From: UBA4093 sp036676455
GTDB taxonomy: Bacteria > Cyanobacteriota > Sericytochromatia > S15B-MN24 > UBA4093
NCBI GenBank assembly: GCA_036676455.1
Contig: JAKFCW010000011.1
Span: 150,699-214,698, forward strand
Reading direction: 5' to 3'
Length of the DNA stretch: 64,000 nucleotides
Below the pieces are notes generated by a model. That model saw nothing but the letters and a program-made list of their open reading frames with translations. It searched no databases and had not been told where the DNA came from. Positions 50,562 to 61,182 of this stretch are shown here, piece by piece. Numbering within the stretch: position 1 is the stretch's first letter; every line of letters starts with the position of its first letter. Made by a program: the position numbers and the translations under genes.

Positions 50562-51688
50562 CGCGCGACCTCTTTCGTCGGAGCCATGTCCGGCTTCCAG
50601 GAGTTCACGTAGTCGGCCCATTCCACGCCCTCGGCGGCCTTGGCGACCTTGAGGGGGTAGCGGGTGTCGAGCATGACGGCGATCTCGTCGGTTCCTTCCT
50701 TGCCCGCGGCCTTCTCGGCGGCCTTGGGATGGGGACCGTGGTGGATGCCCTGGGGGTGCAGGGTCAGCATGCCGGGCTTGATGTGCTGGCGGCTGAAGAA
50801 GTCTCCGTCATGGTAGAAGAGCACTTCATCGTAATCGATGTTCCGGTGGTAGAAGGGAACGCGCATCGCCTCGGGCTCCGACTCGAACGGGCGGGGCACG
50901 AAGGTGCAGATGACGAAGTTGCCGCCCAGGAAGGTGGTGTGGACCGAGGGGGGCAGGTGGTAGCGGTGGCTCATGATCGGGCGGATGTCGCGCACGTTGA
51001 GCTTGAACGCGGTGAGGTCGCCCTTCCAGCCCACGACGTCCATGGGGTTGAAGGGGTACCAGACCGAGGTGTACTCGCCGAGGCGCTTGATCCGGACCTC
51101 GTACTCGCGCGAGTCGTCCAGAATGGGGGCGGGCTCGGGGGTGACCAGCACGCCCGGGTCGAATACGGCGTTGGGGCCCAGGGCTCCGCGGTCGGGGATG
51201 TCGATCTCGCCCTTGGACTCGATGATCAGGAAGAAGTTGTCCTTGGTGCGGGGGACCACCCGGTAGGTGGTGCCGCGGGGGATGACGAGGTAGTCGCCGC
51301 GCTCGAAGTCGAGGGGGCCGAAGTCGGTCTCGATCACGCCCTCGCCCTGGTGGACGAAGTAGACGTCGTCGCCGTCGGCGTTGCGGAAATAGTAGGGCAT
51401 GGGCTCGGCCAGGCGCGAGACCTTGAGGGCGACGTCGTCGTTGTAGAGGACCGTGACCGGCTCTCCGCGCAGCGCGTCCTGCGCGTCGGTGGGCGCCAGC
51501 TCCGAGAGGTAGTAGGCATGGGGGCGCAAGGGACCCTCGATGCGGGTCCAGTCGGTGGGGCGGTGCGTCCGGTAGAGGTGGCTGGTCTTGCCGAAGAAGC
51601 CCTTGCGGGCGTGCTCTTCTTCGTAGGTGCCCTCGGGGATGTTGACGTGGGCCTGGGGGGTCACCTTGCCTTTAGACAGCGGGAACAT
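50558..51688 (-). CDS. hmgA: Homogentisate 1,2-dioxygenase
   Basis: This 376-residue iron enzyme of the cupin superfamily opens homogentisate to maleylacetoacetate in tyrosine/phenylalanine breakdown. The metal site is recognisable in YHRNIDYDEVLFYHDGDF (His, Glu) and LHPQGIHHGPHP (His). It is shorter than the eukaryote-like HmgA (about 430-440 residues), as in many bacterial versions annotated as homogentisate dioxygenase. It is embedded between FAH and flavin reductase genes with overlaps on both sides, consistent with this pathway. Confidence 0.88.
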   Translation of the reverse strand: MFPLSKGKVTPQAHVNIPEGTYEEEHARKGFFGKTSHLYRTHRPTDWTRIEGPLRPHAYYLSELAPTDAQDALRGEPVTVLYNDDVALKVSRLAEPMPYYFRNADGDDVYFVHQGEGVIETDFGPLDFERGDYLVIPRGTTYRVVPRTKDNFFLIIESKGEIDIPDRGALGPNAVFDPGVLVTPEPAPILDDSREYEVRIKRLGEYTSVWYPFNPMDVVGWKGDLTAFKLNVRDIRPIMSHRYHLPPSVHTTFLGGNFVICTFVPRPFESEPEAMRVPFYHRNIDYDEVLFYHDGDFFSRQHIKPGMLTLHPQGIHHGPHPKAAEKAAGKEGTDEIAVMLDTRYPLKVAKAAEGVEWADYVNSWKPDMAPTKEVAR

Positions 51689-52685
51689 GCATGCCCTCCT
51701 TCACGGGCGCGCCGACGCGGTTGCGCAGGACGCCCAGGTTCGTGATCTCCAGTTCGATGAGGTCGCCGGGCTGCACCCAGCGGTCGAGTTCGTAGCCGCA
51801 GCCGCCTCCGACGGTGCCGGAGCCGAAGACGTCGCCGGGGTAGAGGGTCTCCGAGCGCGAGACGTAGGCGATCATCTGGGCGAAGGTCCAGTGGGACGTG
51901 CCGGAGTTGCCGTCCGACCAGAGCTCGCCGTTGACCTTGGCGGTCATGCGCAGGTCGCGGGGATCGCCGACCTCGTCGGGGGTGACGAGCCAGGGGCCCA
52001 TGCCGGTGGCGAAGTCCTTGCCCTTGGCGGGGCCGAGGCGAAGCTGGACCTCCTCCATCTGGACGTCGCGGGCGGAGAAGTCGTTGAAGATGGTGTAGCC
52101 GGCGATGTACTCATGGGCGCGTTCGACCGGGATGTCGCGGCCTTCCTTGCCGATGACGCAGGCGATCTCGAGCTCGTAGTCGAACTTCCGGGTGAAGGGC
52201 GGCCACTCGACGGTGGTTTCGGGACCGACGATGGAGCGCGGGTTGCCCTTGTAGTAGACGGGGATCTCGTACCAGAGCTTCGGGAACTCCTGGCCTCGCC
52301 GCTCGTAGCCCTTGCGGGTATGGGCCTCGAAGGCGAGGAAGTCGCGGATCAGGTTGGCCCGGGGCAGGGGGGCGAGTAGCGTGACGTCCTCCTGGCGGAA
52401 GATCGCGCGTTCGCCGTTGGGCCCCTGGGGGTCCTGGCCCATGAGGGGCATGAGGGCGTCCAGGGCTTCGCGGGCGGCGTCCATGGCGGGCTTGCCACCC
52501 TCGAGGAAGGCGAGCATGTCGGCGGGGACGAGGGCGTCGGCGACGCGCTGAGGGCGGCCGTGGCCACGTTCGGCGAGCAGGCGAGCGGTGGCGATGTTGA
52601 GGTCGACGACCGCTCCGTGGGACAGGGCACCGATGCGGCGCACGCGGCCCAGGGGGGTGGCGAGTTCAAAGGTGACGAGCTTCAT
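51672..52685 (-). CDS. Fumarylacetoacetate hydrolase family protein
   Basis: This 337-residue protein has the FAH catalytic fold in its C-terminal two thirds: metal-binding Glu in DYELEIACVIGKEGRD, Asp in GYTIFNDFSARDVQ, KDFATGMGPWLVTPDE, and GSGTVGGGCGYELDRW. With hmgA downstream (17-bp overlap) it likely splits fumarylacetoacetate to fumarate and acetoacetate. It is first gene of the operon; maleylacetoacetate isomerase and HPPD are not in the window. Confidence 0.88.
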   Translation of the reverse strand: MKLVTFELATPLGRVRRIGALSHGAVVDLNIATARLLAERGHGRPQRVADALVPADMLAFLEGGKPAMDAAREALDALMPLMGQDPQGPNGERAIFRQEDVTLLAPLPRANLIRDFLAFEAHTRKGYERRGQEFPKLWYEIPVYYKGNPRSIVGPETTVEWPPFTRKFDYELEIACVIGKEGRDIPVERAHEYIAGYTIFNDFSARDVQMEEVQLRLGPAKGKDFATGMGPWLVTPDEVGDPRDLRMTAKVNGELWSDGNSGTSHWTFAQMIAYVSRSETLYPGDVFGSGTVGGGCGYELDRWVQPGDLIELEITNLGVLRNRVGAPVKEGMHVPAV

Positions 52686-52792
52686 GGCAGCGTCCTTATC
52701 AACGAGTGGAAAGCGTCAGGGGGTGACCCCGATCGTAGCACAGGGAGGGGGCGAGAGCCAGTTGGGGTGAGGTCAGTCACTGAGCGAAGCGG

Positions 52793-52798
52793 TATAAT
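52793..52798 (+). promoter_or_regulatory. -10 box TATAAT before the truncated MscS gene
   Basis: This is a perfect -10 hexamer, 122 bp upstream of the ATG at 52921 and without a good -35. The long leader that follows contains the 26-nt repeat and several GCGAAGC motifs. Confidence 0.45.
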
Positions 52799-52815
52799 AA
52801 ACGCAGCAACCCGTT

Positions 52816-52841
52816 TAGCGCCCGCGGCTGTTGCGTAAGGC
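52816..52841 (-). repeat. Dispersed 26-nt repeat, copy 2 (inverted)
   Basis: This is an exact 26/26 reverse-complement match to 14831-14856. It lies in the untranslated region between the divergent FAH and MscS-fragment genes. Confidence 0.85.
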
Positions 52842-52920
52842 AGCGAAGCTGACCTGAAGCGACGCAATAGGGACGCGAAGCGGCTCTAAAGCAACGACAG
52901 CTAGTAACCGTGGAGGCTCC

Positions 52921-53433
52921 ATGTCGCTTTGGTCGCCGTCAAATATCTTCGCAGGCCTGGTCCTGAGCATTCGCCGCCCGTTCGGGCTGGGCGACCGGAT
53001 TCGCTTCGGGGAGCACGAGGGCGAGGTGGTGGAGCTGGCGTGGCACTTCACGCGGCTGCGCACGGCGCAGCAGATCGAGGTGATCGTCCCGAACGGGCTC
53101 TTCCTGAAGGCTCCTGTCGAGCAGCTCTCGACCGAGAACGGGTTGATCGTGAGCTGCGTGGTGCGGGTGGGCTACCATGCGGCGCGCGAGCAGGTGGAGC
53201 TGATGCTGCTGGAGGCGGCGCAGCGGGTGGGGGGGATCACGGATGATCCGATGCCGTTCGTGAGGCTGGCGGGGCTGGACGAGCGTGCGATCACCTACGA
53301 GCTCTGCGTGCACATGCAGAGGCCCCAGTCGAAGGACCACCTGCTTTCCGAGTTGCGCAGCATGATCGTGGACGTCTTCGCCGAGAACCGCGTCATGACG
53401 GCTTCCGCGCCGGCTGCGAGCGAGCGGACGTAG
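52921..53433 (+). pseudogene. N-terminally truncated MscS channel (beta and C-terminal domains only)
   Basis: This 170-residue frame begins inside the third membrane helix of MscS (NIFAGLVLSIRRPFGLGDRI). It continues through the beta domain (VIVPNGLFLKAPVEQLS) and the mixed C-terminal domain. The usual TM1-TM2 region, about 100-250 residues, is absent and not encoded upstream, so it cannot form the normal pore alone. GGAGG lies 6 nt before the ATG, so it may still be translated. It is either a decaying remnant or a free modulator domain. A full MscS lies 2.6 kb downstream. Confidence 0.72.
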
Positions 53434-53566
53434 CGAACGAGCGCCTAATTCCACGACGCATTTCGTCTTCCCGTCCAGGGTTCCCCTTGGCCTCCCCCCT
53501 CTAAGATGAGGAGGGGCGTGCCCGCGCCGTTGCGCCCGGGTTCGACACGGGGAAAAGGGAGGCAGC

Positions 53567-55957
<2,391 letters not shown>

Positions 55958-56018
55958 TGCCCCGCCGCTCCGGTGCTAGCATGAGGGGCCTTCCCTCCCG
56001 CCTGAACACCGGAGCCGC

Positions 56019-57581
56019 ATGCCCACTCTCCACATCCCCCCAGCCCTGGAATGGCCCCTCGTCCTGCTCGCAGCCGGCCTCGCCCACGTCACGGGCATCG
56101 CGCTCTACCGCTTCGTCTTCACCCCGATCCTGCTCTGGGCCCTGCGCGCCAACCCCCACCGCGCACCCATCGCCGTCAAGCGCCTCGCCGGCCCCTACGC
56201 CCTGTTGGTAGCCGTCCTCGCCGCCAACCTCCTCCAGCTGAAAGCCGGCCCGAAACTCGACTTCTGGCTAGGCGCCCTCACGATGCCCGCCCTCCTGCTC
56301 TTTGCCATCGAGGCCCTCCGCCTCGCCGTCGTCGACGTCGTCATCGCCTCGAAACGCGGAGCGCCCATCCCCAAGATCCTCAAGGACATCGTCTTCGGCC
56401 TGCTCTACCTCATCGCCGCTCTCGCCTGTCTCGGGAGCGTCTTCAAGGTCGACATCGCCCCCTTCCTCACCACGTCGGCCATCCTCTCGGTCGTCCTCGG
56501 TCTCGCCCTGCAAGACACCCTGGGCAACCTCTTCGCCGGCGTCGCCATCAACCTCGACCGCCCCTTCGCCATCGGCGACTGGGTCGAGGTCGACGGCCAG
56601 AAGGGCCAGGTCCACGAGATCACCTGGCGCGCCACCAAGATCCTCACCCGCCAGCACCACATGATCGTCGTGCCCAACTCCCAGATCGCCAAGGTCCGGA
56701 TCGTCAACTTCTCATCACCTACCCCCACCTACGGCGAGGTGATCGAACTGCGCGCCTCCCTCGCCGTCCCGCCCAACCAGATCCGCGAGGCGGTCTTCGA
56801 GGCGGCCTCCAAGATTCCGGGCATCAAGCAGACGCCGGCCCCCGAGGTGAACCTCCTCACCTACACCGAGTCGGCCATCGTCTACCGGCTGGTCATCTGG
56901 ATCGACGACGCCGGCCGCGCCATTCAGCTGCGCGGCGACTTGCTGGAAAGCATCTGGTACCACTTCAAGCGCAAGGGCATCGCCATGCCGTTCCCGATCC
57001 GAGAGGTCACCCTGCGCGATGCCAAGCTCCAGGAGGCAGGCCTCTTCGACGAAGCCCAGGCGGCCCTGCGAAAGGTGGACTTCATGCGGGCCTTCGGCTC
57101 AGCCACGTTCGAAGCGATCGCGCGCCACGCGCAGCGCGCGGTGTACGCCCCCCAGGAGACGATCTTCCGCCAGGGCGATCCGGGCGGCAGCCTCTTCGTC
57201 ATTCTCCGCGGCGAGGTGATGCTGCACCTCACCGACGCACGAGGCACCCAGCCGCTGGCCAACCTTCACGCCGGGGCCTACTTCGGAGAGATGTCCCTGC
57301 TCACGGGCGAGACGCGCACGGCAACGGCCAGCGCGGCCACCGACTGCGAGTTCCTGGTGATCGATGACGTCCACCTCGCGCCACTGCTCGAAGCGCACCC
57401 GGAGGTCCTGGAGTCCGTCAGCCGGATCATCGCCCAGCGGCGAGCCGGCATGGACGAAGTCCGGCAGAGCATGGCCGAGCGGCAAAGCCGGATTCCCCAG
57501 CCGCTACCCGAGGCGGCTAGCGTGGACGCCGCCTCTCACGAGCTCCTGGGCCGGATCCGTTCCTTCTTCAAGCTGAACTAG
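56019..57581 (+). CDS. MscS-type mechanosensitive channel with C-terminal cNMP-binding domain
   Basis: This is a 520-residue membrane protein. Four or five hydrophobic helices precede the MscS pore helix and beta domain (LQDTLGNLFAGVAINLDRPFAIGDWV, VVPNSQIAKVRIVNF). Residues 355-470 form a cyclic-nucleotide-binding domain with an intact phosphate cassette (FGEMSLLTGETRTATA, Glu and Arg present). Such bCNG channels open or are modulated by cAMP or cGMP. It could respond to the cyclase of the hybrid kinase at 39564. It follows lon by 61 bp in the same direction. Confidence 0.92.
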   Translation: MPTLHIPPALEWPLVLLAAGLAHVTGIALYRFVFTPILLWALRANPHRAPIAVKRLAGPYALLVAVLAANLLQLKAGPKLDFWLGALTMPALLLFAIEALRLAVVDVVIASKRGAPIPKILKDIVFGLLYLIAALACLGSVFKVDIAPFLTTSAILSVVLGLALQDTLGNLFAGVAINLDRPFAIGDWVEVDGQKGQVHEITWRATKILTRQHHMIVVPNSQIAKVRIVNFSSPTPTYGEVIELRASLAVPPNQIREAVFEAASKIPGIKQTPAPEVNLLTYTESAIVYRLVIWIDDAGRAIQLRGDLLESIWYHFKRKGIAMPFPIREVTLRDAKLQEAGLFDEAQAALRKVDFMRAFGSATFEAIARHAQRAVYAPQETIFRQGDPGGSLFVILRGEVMLHLTDARGTQPLANLHAGAYFGEMSLLTGETRTATASAATDCEFLVIDDVHLAPLLEAHPEVLESVSRIIAQRRAGMDEVRQSMAERQSRIPQPLPEAASVDAASHELLGRIRSFFKLN

Positions 57582-57593
57582 CGATAACGGGAA

Positions 57594-59411
57594 TTACGGC
57601 AGGACTTCCTGCCGCTTCGCGACGCGCCCCTCCAGGAAGGCCTCGCCGTCGAGGTAGGCCTTCATCGCCCCGTTGGCGGCCGCCTCGATGACCGGCAGGA
57701 GATGCTTCGCCGAGTCCAGGCGTGGCAGGTAGACGTAATCGGCACCGGCCTCGTAGAGCGCCTGGACCTCGGTGGTCTTCACCGCATTGGTGATGATCAC
57801 GGCCTCCGGGTTCATCGTCCGCAGGCTCCGGGTCAAGGCGAGATTGCTCGTGCCCTTGAGCAGGTCGTCGGGAACGGTGCAAACGATCAGGCTGGCCTTG
57901 TCGACCCCCGCATGGCGCAGGGTTTCCAGGTTGGCGATGTCTCCGTAGTGCGCCGTCGCCCCGCGCTTGGCGATCTCGGGATGCAGGGCCACGTTGAAAT
58001 CGACCACCAGCACCTTCTTCAGACGTTCGGGGTCCGTGTGCTCCAGCTCGTAAAAGAGCGACGACGCGACGCGGTGGAAGCCCAGAAGAACGATCTCGAA
58101 CTCGTCCTCCTGGCCCTCCTCACGACGGGGATCGCTCGGAGGCTTGATGCCGATGCGGGTCAGCAGGGGGGCGATGCGCGTGTACAGTCCATCGCTCTTC
58201 TCGAAGAGCGCGGGGTAAATCAGAGCCGTGATGACGAAGGCGAAGATGATGGCCGCCACGGTCTCGGCCGAGATATGGCCGAACCCGAGCCCCAGGTAAG
58301 CGATGACGAGGCCGAACTCCGAGATGGGCACCAGCCGGGTCGACGAGACGAACGACGCTCGCCGGTCCAGTCCCGTCGCATGCAGGACCGGGAAGAAGAC
58401 CAGCGCGCGCGACAGGACGGCCAAGCCGGCAATCAGGGCGGCGAAGAGCAGCACGTCCATTCCCTCCGGACGGGGGATCCCCATGCCGAGACCGACGAAG
58501 AACAGGGTGACGAAGAAGTCCCGGACCGCGGTGACCTTCGAGACCACCTCGTAGCTGTAGGGCAGGGAGGCGATCGCCGCACCGGCAATCAGCGCCCCCA
58601 TCTCCAGCGAGACATGCATGGGCAGATGCAGGCCGAACGCCTTGAAGATATCGCCGAGGTTGTCTCCCAAGAAGCCGATGCCGAAGCACCAGCCCAGGGC
58701 CGCGATCAGCATCAGCTCAGGTGAGCGGGCGATCCAGCGGAAAGCCGTCGGCAGAACGTAGCGGGCGAGCAGAATGGCGATGCCGGCCAAGAGCGCGATC
58801 CCCAGGAAGGTCATGAGGACCGGAGCCAGGTCCGGCTTCGAGAAATTGGGCTGCACGGTCAACACCACCATGGCCCAGAGGTCCTGGAAGATCAGGATGC
58901 CGAGCGCGAGGCGGCCGACCATGGTATCGAGCTGGTACTTTTCCTGATAGAGCTTGACGATCAGCAGGGTCGAGGAGGCCGCGATCACGATGCCCGTGTA
59001 GAGCGGCACGAACGGGCCCTGCAGCGCTTGCCAGCCCGTCTGCTGCAAGAGCCAGCCGATGGAGGCTCCGAATAGGACGCAGAGCGGGAACTGCAGCAAG
59101 CCCGTGAGAATCAGGGTCTTGCCGCTTGCGAGAAGCTTCGAGAGGTTGATCTCGAGGCCGATCAGGAAGAGCAGAAGAACCAAGCCGAGGTGCGAGATGG
59201 TCTCGATGTTGGCCTGATCCGAGACCAGGCCGGTCACCAGAGGGCCGACCAGCACGCCTGCGAGCAGGTAGGCGGCAATGGTGGGAACCTTGAAGCGAGC
59301 GAAGAGAGCGGCCAGCAACGCGGCGAACAGAAAGGAGAAACCGATGTCGAAGACCAGGGAATTGGCGGCATGAGCCGCGGCCGCGACGGGAAGGGTCAGT
59401 AGGGGTAGCAT
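57594..59411 (-). CDS. CPA2-family cation/proton antiporter with RCK/TrkA-N-type domain
   Basis: This is a 605-residue inner-membrane protein with about 12-13 helices of the Na+/H+ exchanger fold (FKVPTIAAYLLAGVLVGPL, LFLIGLEINLSKLLASGKT). A C-terminal TrkA-N-like Rossmann domain follows (VLVVDFNVALHPEIAKRGATAHYGDIANLE). It resembles KefB/KefC-type K+/H+ antiporters, though the first GxGxxG of the nucleotide loop is replaced (LLGFHRVASS). Start: ATG at 59411; a GTG at 59501 would add 30 polar residues. Confidence 0.87.
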   Translation of the reverse strand: MLPLLTLPVAAAAHAANSLVFDIGFSFLFAALLAALFARFKVPTIAAYLLAGVLVGPLVTGLVSDQANIETISHLGLVLLLFLIGLEINLSKLLASGKTLILTGLLQFPLCVLFGASIGWLLQQTGWQALQGPFVPLYTGIVIAASSTLLIVKLYQEKYQLDTMVGRLALGILIFQDLWAMVVLTVQPNFSKPDLAPVLMTFLGIALLAGIAILLARYVLPTAFRWIARSPELMLIAALGWCFGIGFLGDNLGDIFKAFGLHLPMHVSLEMGALIAGAAIASLPYSYEVVSKVTAVRDFFVTLFFVGLGMGIPRPEGMDVLLFAALIAGLAVLSRALVFFPVLHATGLDRRASFVSSTRLVPISEFGLVIAYLGLGFGHISAETVAAIIFAFVITALIYPALFEKSDGLYTRIAPLLTRIGIKPPSDPRREEGQEDEFEIVLLGFHRVASSLFYELEHTDPERLKKVLVVDFNVALHPEIAKRGATAHYGDIANLETLRHAGVDKASLIVCTVPDDLLKGTSNLALTRSLRTMNPEAVIITNAVKTTEVQALYEAGADYVYLPRLDSAKHLLPVIEAAANGAMKAYLDGEAFLEGRVAKRQEVLP

Positions 59412-59660
59412 GCCTCTGGCGATCGCCTCTCTCGAGCTCACGGTGCAAACGACAGACGGGGCACGGCGCCGCGGCGCCTCGTCCTGGTGTACGATCGTCA
59501 CCCGAAGAACGGCGCCCCGTCAAGCCTTTAGCGCTGGAGGCAAAAAAGGGCCCCCCGCGCATCACACAGAGGGCCAGGGGATGAAAGCCGATGAGTGCTT
59601 AGCTGTACGGCGGATCCCCCCTTGATCGTTCAGGATACACATTCGTACGCGCCTTGCCAT

Positions 59661-59690
59661 CCGTAGGCGCTACGGAACGTGAGCGCTCAC
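59661..59690. terminator. Paired inverted repeats at the end of the lipoprotein gene
   Basis: CCGTAG-GCG-CTACGG (59661-59675) is followed by the palindrome GTGAGCGCTCAC (59679-59690), which covers the stop codon at 59687. They may terminate the minus-strand lipoprotein gene. There is no T-tract. The stretch 59502-59660 has no gene. Confidence 0.45.
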
Positions 59691-60199
59691 TGCGGAAAGG
59701 GCACGGTCACCGTTCGCTTGGCCAGCTCGCGCTCGACGAGCACGAAAGCGGGAGGCTTGGTGCCGGCGACCGACACGGAGTGCGAGGCGTTCGTCATCTC
59801 CACGGAGAGTCGCGTGATCGGAGCGTCGGCAATGCCGGCATCCAGACGCTCCGGCAGGTCGACGAAGCGCTTGTCCCCTTCGGCCTTCACGAAGACCGTC
59901 CCCAGCAGGGTCTGCATGGCGCTCGGGCTAAGCGAGCCCGTGGCAACCATGACCGGCGGCTTGTTCAGATTAGCGGAGAACGTCCGCTCGGCTTCCCAGC
60001 GACCATCCCCGTAGACCCGGAGGGTGTCGACGTTCCATTCCGTTTCGGGAACGAAGCCATCCATCCACTGGTTCACCATCACGGGAGCGGTCGCGGACGT
60101 CACCCAGCGCGGGGTCGTGTCCGGCGCCCCGATCCCGAACGGCAAGCTGGCGCACGCCGTCGTACATAGGGCTAACGCCCCCAAAATCCAAGGCTTCAT
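59687..60199 (-). CDS. Hypothetical lipoprotein
   Basis: This is a 170-residue protein with lipobox CTTACAS (Cys16). The mature part is beta-rich, e.g. NVDTLRVYGDGRWEAERTFSAN. I recognise no family; it may be periplasmic or outer-membrane anchored. AAAGGAG lies before the ATG. It follows the phosphatase gene in the same direction, but a strong terminator separates them. Confidence 0.7.
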   Translation of the reverse strand: MKPWILGALALCTTACASLPFGIGAPDTTPRWVTSATAPVMVNQWMDGFVPETEWNVDTLRVYGDGRWEAERTFSANLNKPPVMVATGSLSPSAMQTLLGTVFVKAEGDKRFVDLPERLDAGIADAPITRLSVEMTNASHSVSVAGTKPPAFVLVERELAKRTVTVPFPQ

Positions 60200-60266
60200 C
60201 GGCTTCTCCTTTCCTCGCTACTCCCCTTGTAGCAGCTCCCGATCACGGGATCGATCACGCAAGCGC

Positions 60267-60307
60267 AAAAAAAGACCGGAATCATGACGGCGGTCATGAC
60301 TCCGGTC
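60267..60307 (-). terminator. Terminator of the phosphatase gene
   Basis: A 15-bp stem with one mismatch (GACCGGAGTCATGAC / GTCATGATTCCGGTC on the minus strand) is followed by seven T. Confidence 0.93.
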
Positions 60308-60326
60308 CAAGCGGGCTGGCAGTTTG

Positions 60327-61037
60327 TTAGTGGGCAGCGGCCACGGACATCGGGCGGTAGTACTTCTTGGCGTAGTTCTTGACGAAGAGCTTGAGGCCGA
60401 GGAGGTAGGTGTGGAAGCCGTAGGCCTTCATCTCTCCGTAGGCCTGCTCGTAGTCCCAGTTCTGGACCTTCACGCGGTAGGCGAGGGCCATGGTCCCCGT
60501 GCGATCGCGGCCCTGCATGCAGTGGAAATAGACCGGCTGCTGGGCGGGGTCCTGGGCGATCGCCAGGAACTGATCGAGCTTCGCTTCCTTGGGCGGAACG
60601 ATGATGCTCATCGGGATGGAGTGGAACTGGATGCCGTACTTCTCGGCCCACAGCTTCTCCTGGGCGACCACCTTCTTATCGTTCTCGAGGGACACGATGG
60701 TCCGGACACCCATGTCGGCGAGCTTCTTCATGCCGGCCTCGGTGGGACGCGCGCCGCGGAACACTTTCTCCGTCAACTGGCCGAAGTTGCCGAGATCATC
60801 CTTGGGAGGACGCGGCCAGAAGTCGGCGCCAGGCTCCTGCGGGGCGTTGTCGATGAGCTGGTCGGGAGAAGCCGCCTCGAGCCGCTTGAGCTCGGACTGG
60901 CTAGGCACCCGCTCCGCAGCGAAGCTGCCGAAACTCTGGTAAGAGGCCTGAGCGATCGGCTGACTGGCCAACCCGGTACCGCAGCCCGCCAGCGACAGGG
61001 CCGTGATGAGGGTGATGACTCCACGAAGCATGCGCAT
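60327..61037 (-). CDS. Dual-specificity/tyrosine phosphatase lipoprotein
   Basis: This is a 236-residue lipoprotein (lipobox LSLAGCG, Cys19). From about residue 90 it has a Cys-dependent phosphatase domain: VFRGARPTEAGMKKLADMGVRTIVSLE, then the P-loop HCMQGRDRTG (HCx5R; catalytic Cys near 173, Arg near 179). It is probably an extracytoplasmic phosphatase. Related bacterial DSPs act on phosphotyrosine, inositol phosphates or phospholipids; the substrate is open. Single gene. Confidence 0.88.
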   Translation of the reverse strand: MRMLRGVITLITALSLAGCGTGLASQPIAQASYQSFGSFAAERVPSQSELKRLEAASPDQLIDNAPQEPGADFWPRPPKDDLGNFGQLTEKVFRGARPTEAGMKKLADMGVRTIVSLENDKKVVAQEKLWAEKYGIQFHSIPMSIIVPPKEAKLDQFLAIAQDPAQQPVYFHCMQGRDRTGTMALAYRVKVQNWDYEQAYGEMKAYGFHTYLLGLKLFVKNYAKKYYRPMSVAAAH

Positions 61038-61123
61038 GGTCGCTCCTTGTGTTTGCGTTCGATTAAAGACGTTTTAAGAGAGTATAGCAAACCAAGGACA
61101 TGGTCTTGCTCGCTTGAACGAAG

Positions 61124-61157
61124 AAAAGCCAGGAGGCCCTGCGGCCTCCTGGCTTTT
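61124..61157 (-). terminator. Terminator of the etf operon
   Basis: A perfect 15-bp stem includes AAAAGCCAGGAGGCC / GGCCTCCTGGCTTTT, ending on the minus strand in CTTTTCTTCG. It can work on either strand. Confidence 0.93.
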
Positions 61158-61182
61158 GGATGAGGTAAAACTGAAGAAGGGC

